A stretch of DNA of 64,000 bases from Streptomyces griseiscabiei (GTDB lineage Bacteria > Actinomycetota > Actinomycetes > Streptomycetales > Streptomycetaceae): assembly GCF_020010925.1 (NCBI RefSeq), contig NZ_JAGJBZ010000002.1, positions 3,224,001-3,288,000 on the forward strand. Reading direction: 5' to 3'. The position numbers were made by a program, and so were the translations under genes. The notes beneath the pieces are model-generated. The model saw nothing but the letters and a program-made list of their open reading frames with translations, ran no database searches and had not been told where the DNA came from. Below, piece after piece: positions 43,937 to 51,841 of the stretch (position 1 is the stretch's first letter; each line of letters opens with the position of its first letter).

Positions 43937-44757
43937 GCCCGCGCGGCAAGACGGTCGTCGTCACCGGCGCCGCCCGGGGCATCGGCCGTGCCTGCGCCGA
44001 ACTCCTCGCCGCCGCCGGCGCCGACCTGGTGCTGGTCGACGTCCCCGACGACCTCCCCCTCGTGCCCTACCCCCTCGGCACCGAGGGACAGTTGGCCCAC
44101 ACGGAGAAGCTGTGCCGCGCGCACGGTGCCGCCGTCCTCTCCTGCCCGGCCGACATCCGTGACCTCCGCGCCGTCGAGGCCGCCGTCGCCGCGGCCGTCG
44201 CGCGCTTCGGACGCCTCGACGCCGTCGTGAACAACGCCGGTATCGCCGCCCCCTCCGGCAAGGTGGTCCACGAGATCGGCGAGGACGAGTGGAGCGTCAT
44301 GCTGGACGTCGACCTCTCCGGCGCCTGGCGCATGACCCGGGCCGCCGGTGAGGTGATGACCCGCCAGCGCTCCGGCAGCATCGTCAACATCTCCTCCACC
44401 GCGGGCCTCGTCGGCTACCGCGACTTCGCCGCCTACGTCACCGCCAAACACGGACTGATCGGCCTGACCCGGGCCGCCGCCCTGGACTTCGCGCCGCTCA
44501 AGGTACGGGTGAACGCGGTGTGCCCCGGGTCGGTACGGGACGACCCGGGGCTCGAAGGGCGGATGCTCTCCGAGATCGCCAAGTCCCTCGACGTGCCCGT
44601 CGCCGAGCACGAGGAGATCTTCGTCCAGGCCCAGCCGACGAACGAGCTGGTCGAGGCGGGCGACGTCGCCGAAGCGGTGCTGTGGCTGGTCGGCGACGGC
44701 TCGCGCGGTGTCACCGGCAGCGTCGTCACCGTGGACGGCGGATTCACGGCCAAGTAG
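43933..44757 (+). CDS. SDR oxidoreductase, carveol/mycofactocin-type insertion
   Basis: 274 residues, ATG 43933 overlapping the thioesterase stop. Seen: VTGAARGIGRA, NNAGIAAP, Ser in NISSTAG, Tyr and Lys in AYVTAKHG, VNAVCPGSV. Between the second beta strand and the ADIRD segment there is an insertion (VPYPLGTEGQLAHTEKLC) of the kind seen in carveol-dehydrogenase-like and mycofactocin-coupled SDRs, which hold their NAD tightly. No mycofactocin genes occur in the window. In this operon it is a good candidate for the discrete reductase (AntM role) or for oxidising a tailoring alcohol. Fully intact catalytic residues. Confidence 0.84.
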   Translation: MSPRGKTVVVTGAARGIGRACAELLAAAGADLVLVDVPDDLPLVPYPLGTEGQLAHTEKLCRAHGAAVLSCPADIRDLRAVEAAVAAAVARFGRLDAVVNNAGIAAPSGKVVHEIGEDEWSVMLDVDLSGAWRMTRAAGEVMTRQRSGSIVNISSTAGLVGYRDFAAYVTAKHGLIGLTRAAALDFAPLKVRVNAVCPGSVRDDPGLEGRMLSEIAKSLDVPVAEHEEIFVQAQPTNELVEAGDVAEAVLWLVGDGSRGVTGSVVTVDGGFTAK

Positions 44758-44831
44758 CCACGGCGGCACGCCACGCGCACCCCACCGATCGAGCCCGCAC
44801 ACCGGCGCGGCAGCCCAGACAGGGAGCCCAG

Positions 44832-47800
44832 ATGTCAGCGGTCCTGACCGCCTACGAGTCGTACGCCGCCCTCCCGCCCACCGAGCGTTCCAGGCCCCTC
44901 GACCAGCACGCGGTCGTCCTGAGCGGCGGCCCGCGCGTGACCCCGGAGATCCTCGCGGAGCGCCTGCGGGACGTCCTCGCCGGGTGCCCCGCGTCCGAGG
45001 AGCGGGACCTCCGCCCGGCCGTACGGCAACCCGGGGCCGTGTGGCTGGAGAACGTGCCCTTTCGGTCGGACGACCCCCGGGCGGTCCAGGCACTCCACCG
45101 GGAACTGCTGCGACCCGTACCCCGGTTCGGCCCGCCGCCGGTGCGTCTCGTGGTCCTGCGCTGCGAGGACGGCGACCAGCTCGTGTTCACCGCGGCCCGC
45201 TCGTGCCTCGACGGGGCCTCCCTCACCTCGGTCGCCCGGGCCGTCGCCGACGGCTCCGGGCCACGGCTGTGGTGGGACCTCCCGGCCGCGCGACCGGACG
45301 GCGACGAGAGGACCCGGGCCGACGCGGGGGCGGGTGCCGATCCGGCGGCCCGCGCCGGAGGCGCCCCCGGCAGCCGCGCGGCGCACCGCTTCACGGTCCC
45401 CCCGGCCCCGGCCGACCACCGCCCGGCACCGGACGCGGCCGAGCTGCGCGCCGCCCAGCTGGCCGCGGTCACCCACACGGCGATGCGCTATCTCGACCGT
45501 ACGGACGTGACCGTGGGCGTCGTCCGGCGCCGCCACCGCAGCACCGCCGTACTGGGCGCGACGGAGGACGCCGTACCGCTGACGCTGACGGCGGCCGGCA
45601 CGACAGGTGAGCTGCTCGCGCGGGCACGGACCGCCCTCGACGACCTCGACCGGTCCGGCGGCGCCCCGCGGGAGTCCCGGGGCGGCCACGAGCGGGGGGA
45701 GCCGTCGCGGATCACCGTGGCGTTCGACGGGGCGAGCCCCGACCCGGGCCTCGCTCACGAGGTGGCGTACTTCCCTGGCACCTGGCCCGGCGCACCCCTC
45801 GTGATCCACTGGCTCGCCGAGGGAGCCGAGGGAGCCGAAGGGCCGCAGGCGGTGTGCCTCTTCGACGAGAGCCGCCACGGCCGAGAACTGGTGGAGCAGT
45901 TCTGCCGGCATCTGGCCGGGGCCCTCCGGCAGTTGCTCGACGAGCCGCCCGCGACACCCGTGGACCGCCTCGGTCTCCTGGACGGCGATGAGGACGCCGC
46001 GATCCGCGCGCTGGGAGACGGCGGCCCGCTGGACGCCGAACCCCGCTGTGTCCACCGCGCGTTCGAGGAGGTCGCCGCCGCGCAGCCGGACGCCGTCGCG
46101 GTCGGCCACAAGCGGGAGACACTCACCTATCGGCAGCTGGACGAGCGGGCGAACCGCTTCGCCCACGCGCTGAGGGACCTCGGAGTGGAGGGCGGGGACC
46201 GCGTCGGGGTCTGCATGGAACGCTCGACCGATCTGGTGGTGGTGCTCCTCGCCGTCCTCAAGAGCGGCGCGGCGTACGTCCCGATGGATGTCGGCTATCC
46301 CGTGGAACGGCTCGCCTACACGGCGAAGGACGCCGGTCTGCGCCTGGTGATCGGCTCCGAGGAGACCTCGGACCCCGGCATCCCCTCGGTCCGCACGGTG
46401 TCCGTGGCCGACCTGGCGCTGCGCGCCGACGCGCGACCGCCCACCCCGGTGACCGACCGGACCGACCCCGGCCGGCCGGCCTACGTCATCTACACCTCCG
46501 GGACCACCGGCCAGCCGAAGGGAGTGGCCGTCCCGCACCGGAACGTCACCGCGCTCGTCGAGGCCACCCGCCCGGACTTCGGGTTCTCGGACCGTGACGT
46601 GTGGTCGCAGTTCCACTCGGTCGCGTTCGACTTCTCCGTGTGGGAGATCTGGGGCTGTCTGCTCACCGGAGGACGGCTGGTGCTCGTGCCGTACTTCGCG
46701 GCCAGGTCACCGGAGGCGTTCCTCGAACTGCTGGTGGCGGAGAAGGTCACCGTGCTGAACCAGACGCCTTCGGCGTTCGGCGAACTCGTCCGGCTCCACC
46801 GGCCCGGCGCGGCCGTCGGGACGGTGTCCGTGCGGCTGCTCGTCTTCGGCGGGGAGGCGCTGGACCCCCGTGTCCTGCGGCCCTGCCTGGACGAGGACGG
46901 CTGGTCGCGGTGCCGGTTCGTCAACATGTTCGGCATCACCGAGACCACGGTGCATGTCACGGCCCAGACCGTGACCCGCGCGGAGATCCTGCACGGTGAC
47001 CGGTCGGTGGGCCGACCCCTGCCGGGCTGGAGCGTCACCGTCCGGGACAGCGGGGGCCGGCTGCTTCCGCGGGGCGTGCGGGGCGAGATCCACGTCGGCG
47101 GAGCCGGGGTGGCGCTCGGCTATCTCGGCCGCCCGGAACTCACCGCGGAGCGCTTCGTCGAGGACCCGGCCACCGGTGGCCGCGTGTACCGCAGCGGCGA
47201 CTGCGGCAGGCTGCTGCCCGACGGCCGCATCGAGCACCTGGGGCGGCTGGACAGCCAGGTCAAGATCCGCGGCTACCGCATCGAGACGGACGAGGTACGG
47301 GCCGTCCTGCTGGAGGACCCGGCCCTGTCCGACGCCGTGGTGATCCCCGGCCCCGACAACGCCGGCGGTCTCCGGCTCGACGCCTACCTGATCTTCCGGG
47401 ACGGTACGGGAACCGCGTACGGCACGGCGGAGGTGCGGGAACGTGCCGCCAAGGTCCTGCCGCAGTACATGCTGCCCAGCACCTGGACGCCGATGTCCGA
47501 GATCCCCCGCACGCTCAACGGCAAGCTGGACGCCGCGAAGCTCCCTGCGCCACGGCCCGCCTCGGCCGGGGACGCCCGCCCCGCCGAGGAGACGTCCGGC
47601 CGTCGGGCGGACGGACCCTCCGGGCCTCGGGCGGACGGACCCTCCGGCCCCCGGGCGGACGAGCCCGACGGGCCGCTCGCCCTGGTGTGCTCGGCCTGGA
47701 GCGAGGTGTTCGGCTTCACCGTCGGGCCCGACGACGACTTCTTCGGCATCGGCGGCAACTCCCTGCTCGCCACCCGTCTGTCGGCCGTCTTCCGGGAGAA

Positions 47801-47879
47801 GGGCCTGCCGCCCCCGCGGACCCGCGACATGTACCGCAATCCCACCCCGAGAGCGATCGCCGCACTGCTGGACCGGTGA
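44832..47879 (+). CDS. NRPS with degenerate C, Thr-type A and T domains
   Basis: 1015 residues, ATG 44832 with AGGGAG upstream. The N-terminal 400 residues resemble a condensation domain but the HHxxxDG motif reads ARSCLDG (near 123), so both His are lost. The A domain is intact: YTSGTTGQPKGV, FGITETTVH, YRSGDCGRL, DSQVKIRGYRIE and the Lys in TLNGKLD. Aligning to the gramicidin synthetase pocket gives D-F-W-N-V-G-M-V-H-K, which differs from the known Thr code DFWNIGMVHK only by Ile to Val. T domain: Ser in GIGGNSLLATR. A Pro/Gly/Asp-rich tandem repeat links A and T. It probably supplies Thr in place of the dead A1 of the leftward NRPS. Followed 62 bases later by the acyltransferase gene. Confidence 0.88.
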   Translation: MSAVLTAYESYAALPPTERSRPLDQHAVVLSGGPRVTPEILAERLRDVLAGCPASEERDLRPAVRQPGAVWLENVPFRSDDPRAVQALHRELLRPVPRFGPPPVRLVVLRCEDGDQLVFTAARSCLDGASLTSVARAVADGSGPRLWWDLPAARPDGDERTRADAGAGADPAARAGGAPGSRAAHRFTVPPAPADHRPAPDAAELRAAQLAAVTHTAMRYLDRTDVTVGVVRRRHRSTAVLGATEDAVPLTLTAAGTTGELLARARTALDDLDRSGGAPRESRGGHERGEPSRITVAFDGASPDPGLAHEVAYFPGTWPGAPLVIHWLAEGAEGAEGPQAVCLFDESRHGRELVEQFCRHLAGALRQLLDEPPATPVDRLGLLDGDEDAAIRALGDGGPLDAEPRCVHRAFEEVAAAQPDAVAVGHKRETLTYRQLDERANRFAHALRDLGVEGGDRVGVCMERSTDLVVVLLAVLKSGAAYVPMDVGYPVERLAYTAKDAGLRLVIGSEETSDPGIPSVRTVSVADLALRADARPPTPVTDRTDPGRPAYVIYTSGTTGQPKGVAVPHRNVTALVEATRPDFGFSDRDVWSQFHSVAFDFSVWEIWGCLLTGGRLVLVPYFAARSPEAFLELLVAEKVTVLNQTPSAFGELVRLHRPGAAVGTVSVRLLVFGGEALDPRVLRPCLDEDGWSRCRFVNMFGITETTVHVTAQTVTRAEILHGDRSVGRPLPGWSVTVRDSGGRLLPRGVRGEIHVGGAGVALGYLGRPELTAERFVEDPATGGRVYRSGDCGRLLPDGRIEHLGRLDSQVKIRGYRIETDEVRAVLLEDPALSDAVVIPGPDNAGGLRLDAYLIFRDGTGTAYGTAEVRERAAKVLPQYMLPSTWTPMSEIPRTLNGKLDAAKLPAPRPASAGDARPAEETSGRRADGPSGPRADGPSGPRADEPDGPLALVCSAWSEVFGFTVGPDDDFFGIGGNSLLATRLSAVFREKGLPPPRTRDMYRNPTPRAIAALLDR
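47603..47674. repeat. three 24-bp tandem repeats in the A-T linker
   Basis: Units begin TCGGGCGGACGGACCCTCCG; units 1 and 2 are almost identical and unit 3 is diverged. They encode RADGPSGP-type repeats between the A and T domains of the Thr NRPS. This is probably a flexible linker expanded by slippage, which may help a free-standing module reach a partner. Confidence 0.75.
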
Positions 47880-47941
47880 CCGGACCGATGACCGGACAGG
47901 CGACCGATCGGGCGTCCGTCTCCCCAGAAAGGCTTGTTCCC

Positions 47942-49276
47942 ATGCGACGCGCGCTATGCCCCGTGGAAAACATCTACGTCGCCCAGCGAAGCCGGGCGCT
48001 CCTCTCCTGCGCTCTGCACGGTCCCGTCGACCCCGCGGTCCTGGCCGCGGCGTTCGACGCCGTCACCGCGGAGCAGCCGCTGCTCCTGACCCGCATCGTC
48101 CCGGACGGCGACGGAGACGGAGACGGCCACGCCCTCGAACTCCTCCCGGAGGCCGAGCGGCCCCGGCTGCGGGTGCGCACCGGGGGCGAGGAGGTGTACG
48201 CGGAGGAGCTCAACACCCCGCTCACGGTGGGCGGACCGCTGACCCGGGCGGTCCTCGTGACCGACCCCGGCGAGGAGCGCCACACCCTGTATCTGAGCAT
48301 CGACCACGTCATCGCCGACGGACACAGCGCGGTCGCCCTGCTCAACACCATCTGGGACCGCTACCGGGAGCGCATGGGTGGCACCCCGGCCCCGCTCCCG
48401 CCCGTGGCCGGGTTCCCCGACCCCGTCAGCACGCTGCTGCCCCCCTCGGACGCGGCGGACACCGAGAAGCACCTGGAGCAGCGGGTGGAGCAGATCGGCC
48501 GCCACCCGGCCGAACTCGTCCCGTACGACGTGAAGCCGGCGCCCGCCGCGTCCGGCGAACCCCACGGCGCCACGCCCGGTGAACCCCACCGCATCGAGGT
48601 CCGGCGGCTGCTGCTCGACACCGGACAGACCGCGCGGCTGCGCGAACGGGCCCGCGCGGAAGGCGTGTCCGTGCACAGTCTGATCAGTGCCGCCGTGCTG
48701 CTCGCGGCCCGCCGGCGCCTGGACGGCGACGCCGGCCCGCGTCCGCTGGGCTGTCTGTCCCCGGTCGATCTGCGCTCGCGTCTGTCCCCGCCGGTGCCCG
48801 CCACCGTCATCGTCGCCGCGGTCACCATGCATCTGCAGATCCTGCCCGTCGGGCAGGAGAGCGACGTACTGGAGCTGGCGCGTGAGGTCGGCGACGGCCT
48901 GCGGGACTTCCTCGACCGCGGCGCCCACTTCCAGGAGACGCGGATCATGCCGTCGACCCGGACGCATCCGACCCTCCACCTCGGCACGGTCATCGTCACC
49001 AACATGGGCCCCGTGCCCGGTCCGCGCCTTCCCGAGGGCACGCGCGTCACCGACGTACGGCTCGCGCCCGCCCGCGAGAACTACTTCCCGCAGGCCGGCC
49101 GGAGCCCGGTCATGGCCTGCGTCGCGACGTTCGACGGCCGCCTCGGCATCGAACTCCCGCACCACACCGCCTGCTTCAGCCGGCCGTTCATGCGCGAGCT
49201 GGCCGGCGAGGTCCGCACGACACTGCTGGCACTCGCCAAGTCCGACGAGGAGCCGCACCCGGCCACCGCCGTCTGA
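47942..49276 (+). CDS. PapA-type O-acyltransferase (condensation-fold)
   Basis: 444 residues from ATG 47942 (AGAAAGG upstream); not preceded by a continuous coding pattern. Seen: catalytic HxxxDG in SIDHVIADGHSA (His122), the PapA signature LSPVDLRSRLSPPVPAT and a C-terminal condensation-like half. It resembles mycobacterial PapA5 and related alcohol acyltransferases, which move an acyl group from a carrier or CoA to a hydroxyl. In antimycins the C8 hydroxyl is esterified by AntB; no AntB homologue is present in the window, so this enzyme may replace it. The acyl donor is unknown. Last gene of its operon, followed by a very strong hairpin. Confidence 0.82.
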   Translation: MRRALCPVENIYVAQRSRALLSCALHGPVDPAVLAAAFDAVTAEQPLLLTRIVPDGDGDGDGHALELLPEAERPRLRVRTGGEEVYAEELNTPLTVGGPLTRAVLVTDPGEERHTLYLSIDHVIADGHSAVALLNTIWDRYRERMGGTPAPLPPVAGFPDPVSTLLPPSDAADTEKHLEQRVEQIGRHPAELVPYDVKPAPAASGEPHGATPGEPHRIEVRRLLLDTGQTARLRERARAEGVSVHSLISAAVLLAARRRLDGDAGPRPLGCLSPVDLRSRLSPPVPATVIVAAVTMHLQILPVGQESDVLELAREVGDGLRDFLDRGAHFQETRIMPSTRTHPTLHLGTVIVTNMGPVPGPRLPEGTRVTDVRLAPARENYFPQAGRSPVMACVATFDGRLGIELPHHTACFSRPFMRELAGEVRTTLLALAKSDEEPHPATAV

Positions 49277-49283
49277 CCCCGCA

Positions 49284-49334
49284 CCGACAGCGGACCGCCG
49301 CCGGGGCCGAGCCCCGGCGGCGGTCCGCTGTCGG
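49284..49334. terminator. 24-bp perfect hairpin, bidirectional terminator
   Basis: A perfect 24-bp stem starting CCGACAGCGGACCGCCGCCG with a CGA loop lies between the convergent acyltransferase and amidotransferase genes. It is the longest hairpin in the window and a clear end for both operons. Confidence 0.9.
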
Positions 49335-49345
49335 ATGCCGGTCCG

Positions 49346-51169
49346 TCAGGACAGCTTGACCGTCGGGCGGTAGAGGTCGAACCAGACGGCCAGGTCGAGG
49401 ACGCGCTCGATGGCGTCGCGCCCGTCCCGCGTCATGGTCTCCGGCTTCCCGTGCACGGCCCCGGTGAGGGTCTCCCGGTCGAAGAACTCCACCGCGCGGT
49501 GGTCGTCCGCCAGCAGCTGACCGGCCTGCCGCTGCACCTCCGCGAGGTAGCCCAGCTCCTGGGTCAGCGGGTAGCTCGCCTTGACCCGGTCCGCCACCGA
49601 GGCCGGCATCGTGTCGCGCACGGCGGCCCGCAGCAGGCTCTTCTCCCGGCCGTCGAAGGTCTTCATCGACCACGGAGTGTTGAAGACGTAACTCACCAGC
49701 CGGTGGTCGCAGATGGGCACCCGCACTTCCAGCCCGACCGCCATGCTGATCCGGTCCTTGCGGGCCAGCAGCGTGCCGAGCCAGTTGGTCACATGGACAT
49801 AGCAGAACTCGCGCATCCGGCGCTCGTGCGCGTCCTCGCCCGGCAGGACCGGCACCCGGGCGACCGTGTCGGACCAGCGCTGCGCCCAGAAGCCGGGCAG
49901 GTCCAGGGTGTCGAGCGTCAGCTCACGGTCGTACGTCCTGGCGGGCTGGGCAGCCGTCAGCCAGGGGAACATCGCGGTCTGCTGCACGGCGGGGACGTGG
50001 AACCACGGGTAGCCGCCGAACGTCTCGTCGGCGGACTCACCGGACAGGGCCACCGTCGAGTGCTCGCGGATCGCCTTGAACAGCAGATACAGGGAGTTGT
50101 CGCCCTCGCCGAAGCCGAACGGCAGATCCTGGGCCGCGATCACGGCCCGGCGCACCTCGGGGTCGGCCAGCTGCTGGTGGTCCAGCCGGATGTCGGTGTG
50201 CAGCGTGCCGACATGGTCCACGACCTCGCGGGCGAACGGGGCGTCCGGCGAGGTACGGAACTCGTCCCCGCGGAAGCCGTCCGCGTCCTCGAAGTCGACC
50301 GTGAACGTCCTGGCCCGCCTGCCCTCCTCGCCCAGCTTCCGGGCGGCCAGGGCCGTCAGGGCGCTGGAGTCCAGACCCCCGGACAGCAGCAGACACAGCG
50401 GCACGTCCGCGACCAGCTGCCGTTCGACGCTGTCCTCCAGCAGCTCACGGACCCGTCGTACGGTCGTCTCCGTGTCGTCGCGGTGCTCCTCCACCTCCAG
50501 CCGCCAGTAGACCCGCTCGCGCACCCCGCCCCGGTCGACGATCAGCATCGTGCCCGGCCGGACCTCCCGTATGCCGCGCCACGGCGTCCGGCCCGGTTCC
50601 TTGACGTAGCCCATCATTTCCCGGAAGCCGTCCGCGTCCACCACGGCCTCCACGGCGGGATGGGCGAGGACCGCCTTGGCCTCCGAGCCGAACAGCACGC
50701 CGTCCTCGGTCTCGTACACGTGCAGCGGCTTGATGCCCAACTGGTCGCGCAGCAGGATCAGCCGGTCCTTCCGGCCGTCCCAGATGCCCAGCGCGAACAT
50801 GCCGAGGAGACGGTCGGCGACCTCCTCGCTCCACTCCAGATAGCCGCGCAGGACGACCTCGGTGTCACTGGAGGTGCGGAACGCGTGGCCCCGGCGCCGC
50901 AGTTCGTCGCGCAGCTCCCGGAAGTTGTACGCCTCACCGCTGTACGTCAGCACCACCGGGCCCTCGGGGGTGTCCACCGTCATGGGCTGGACACCGCCCT
51001 CCAGATCGATGACCGACAGCCTGCGGTGCCCCAGGGCGGCGTGCCGGGAGACCCAGGTGCCCCCGGCGTCCGGGCCGCGACAGGCCATGGTCGCGGTCAT
51101 CGCGTCCAGGGTGGGGCGTTCCTTCTCCAGGTCACGCTGGAAGGCGATCCAGCCGACGATCCCACACAT
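49346..51169 (-). CDS. class II glutamine amidotransferase, asparagine synthetase B-like
   Basis: 607 residues, ATG 51169 with AGAGGA five bases upstream. Ntn-hydrolase domain begins with the catalytic Cys2 (MCGIVGW) and contains RGPDAGG and YNFRELR; the synthetase domain has the PP-loop LLLSGGLDSSALTA and ALSGESADETFGGY. It takes ammonia from glutamine and adds it to an AMP-activated carboxylate. As the last gene of the PKS operon it is more likely a tailoring or starter enzyme (for example making a terminal amide or a malonamyl-type unit) than a housekeeping asparagine synthetase, although sequence alone cannot separate these. Its ribosome-site leader is identical over 14 bases to that of the SARP gene. 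Confidence 0.87.
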   Translation of the reverse strand: MCGIVGWIAFQRDLEKERPTLDAMTATMACRGPDAGGTWVSRHAALGHRRLSVIDLEGGVQPMTVDTPEGPVVLTYSGEAYNFRELRDELRRRGHAFRTSSDTEVVLRGYLEWSEEVADRLLGMFALGIWDGRKDRLILLRDQLGIKPLHVYETEDGVLFGSEAKAVLAHPAVEAVVDADGFREMMGYVKEPGRTPWRGIREVRPGTMLIVDRGGVRERVYWRLEVEEHRDDTETTVRRVRELLEDSVERQLVADVPLCLLLSGGLDSSALTALAARKLGEEGRRARTFTVDFEDADGFRGDEFRTSPDAPFAREVVDHVGTLHTDIRLDHQQLADPEVRRAVIAAQDLPFGFGEGDNSLYLLFKAIREHSTVALSGESADETFGGYPWFHVPAVQQTAMFPWLTAAQPARTYDRELTLDTLDLPGFWAQRWSDTVARVPVLPGEDAHERRMREFCYVHVTNWLGTLLARKDRISMAVGLEVRVPICDHRLVSYVFNTPWSMKTFDGREKSLLRAAVRDTMPASVADRVKASYPLTQELGYLAEVQRQAGQLLADDHRAVEFFDRETLTGAVHGKPETMTRDGRDAIERVLDLAVWFDLYRPTVKLS

Positions 51170-51215
51170 GTGCGTCCTCTCCTGCTCTCCTGCTGATGCT
51201 TCGGTCGGTCGGGGG

Positions 51216-51725
51216 TCAGCGGCCGGCGGCCATGGCCGCCATGTGGGCGGGCAGACCGTCGATGTGCGAGCGGGCGGTCGGCTCCAGGACGAGCCGCTTC
51301 AGCACGGGTTTCAGGTACGACCAGGGGCGGTTCAGCTCACCGGCCCACTGCCAGGTGAGCCGGGAGCCGTCGGGCGTGGCCTCGACGACGTAGTCCTCCA
51401 CGAGATGCCGGAACAGGTTCCGGGTGCTCGCGACCACGGTGAACGTCTTGCGGTGCCCCTCGTCCCAGCGGTAGAAGCGCTCCCGCAGCACGAAGCCGCC
51501 GAGCGTCTCCACCTCCCGGGTCGTGCCGACCCCGAACGGCCGGGGAGAGGTCCAGGTCAGCCGCTTCACGCCCTTCGTCCAGTGCGCCGGACCGCTGTCG
51601 TCGGTCAGCGCCGCCCAGGTCTCCTCGGCCGGGTAGGGGATCTCGACGGAACGCGTCATGTAGAGGGACGCGGAGGAGAGGAGCGCGTCGTCGGCCGCTT
51701 CGACCGGGTACCAGCGGGTGGGCAT
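51216..51725 (-). CDS. SRPBCC (START-like) protein, polyketide cyclase/dehydrase type
   Basis: 169 residues from ATG 51725 (GGAAGG nine bases upstream). Seen: SVEIPYPAEETWAALTD at the first strand-helix and a helix-grip pattern (LTWTSPRPFGVGTTREVET, FYRWDEGHRKTFTV, SRLTWQWAGELN). Helix-grip proteins bind hydrophobic ligands; some cyclise polyketides and many only bind lipids. It follows the last PKS gene on the same strand after a polypurine tract. A cyclase or carrier of the released polyketide is a reasonable guess; no catalytic residues are diagnostic. Confidence 0.8.
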   Translation of the reverse strand: MPTRWYPVEAADDALLSSASLYMTRSVEIPYPAEETWAALTDDSGPAHWTKGVKRLTWTSPRPFGVGTTREVETLGGFVLRERFYRWDEGHRKTFTVVASTRNLFRHLVEDYVVEATPDGSRLTWQWAGELNRPWSYLKPVLKRLVLEPTARSHIDGLPAHMAAMAAGR

Positions 51726-51756
51726 CGGGGGTGTCCTTCCGGAGTCTGACGAGAGC

Positions 51757-51820
51757 AGGGGAGGGGGAGAGGGAGGAGGGGGTGAGGGGAGGAGGGGAGG
51801 AGGGGGGAGGAGGGGGGAGG
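51757..51820. repeat. 64-base polypurine tract (one pyrimidine), G-rich on plus strand
   Basis: Between the last PKS gene and the SRPBCC gene the plus strand has 63 purines in 64 bases, mostly GGGGAGG-like runs. The leftward transcript would therefore be a long C/U tract almost without G. Such DNA can form G-quadruplex or triplex structures in the template, and such RNA resembles a Rho-utilisation site. It could slow or partly stop transcription before the two tailoring genes. Confidence 0.85.
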
Positions 51821-51841
51821 TGATGACGGGAGGCCAACGCT

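Noticed and set aside
49346..51169. Glutarimide-type pathway because of the AsnB-like amidotransferase
   Set aside because: Known glutarimide clusters use trans-AT PKS with typical accessory genes; the PKS here has cis-AT domains and none of those accessory genes is visible.
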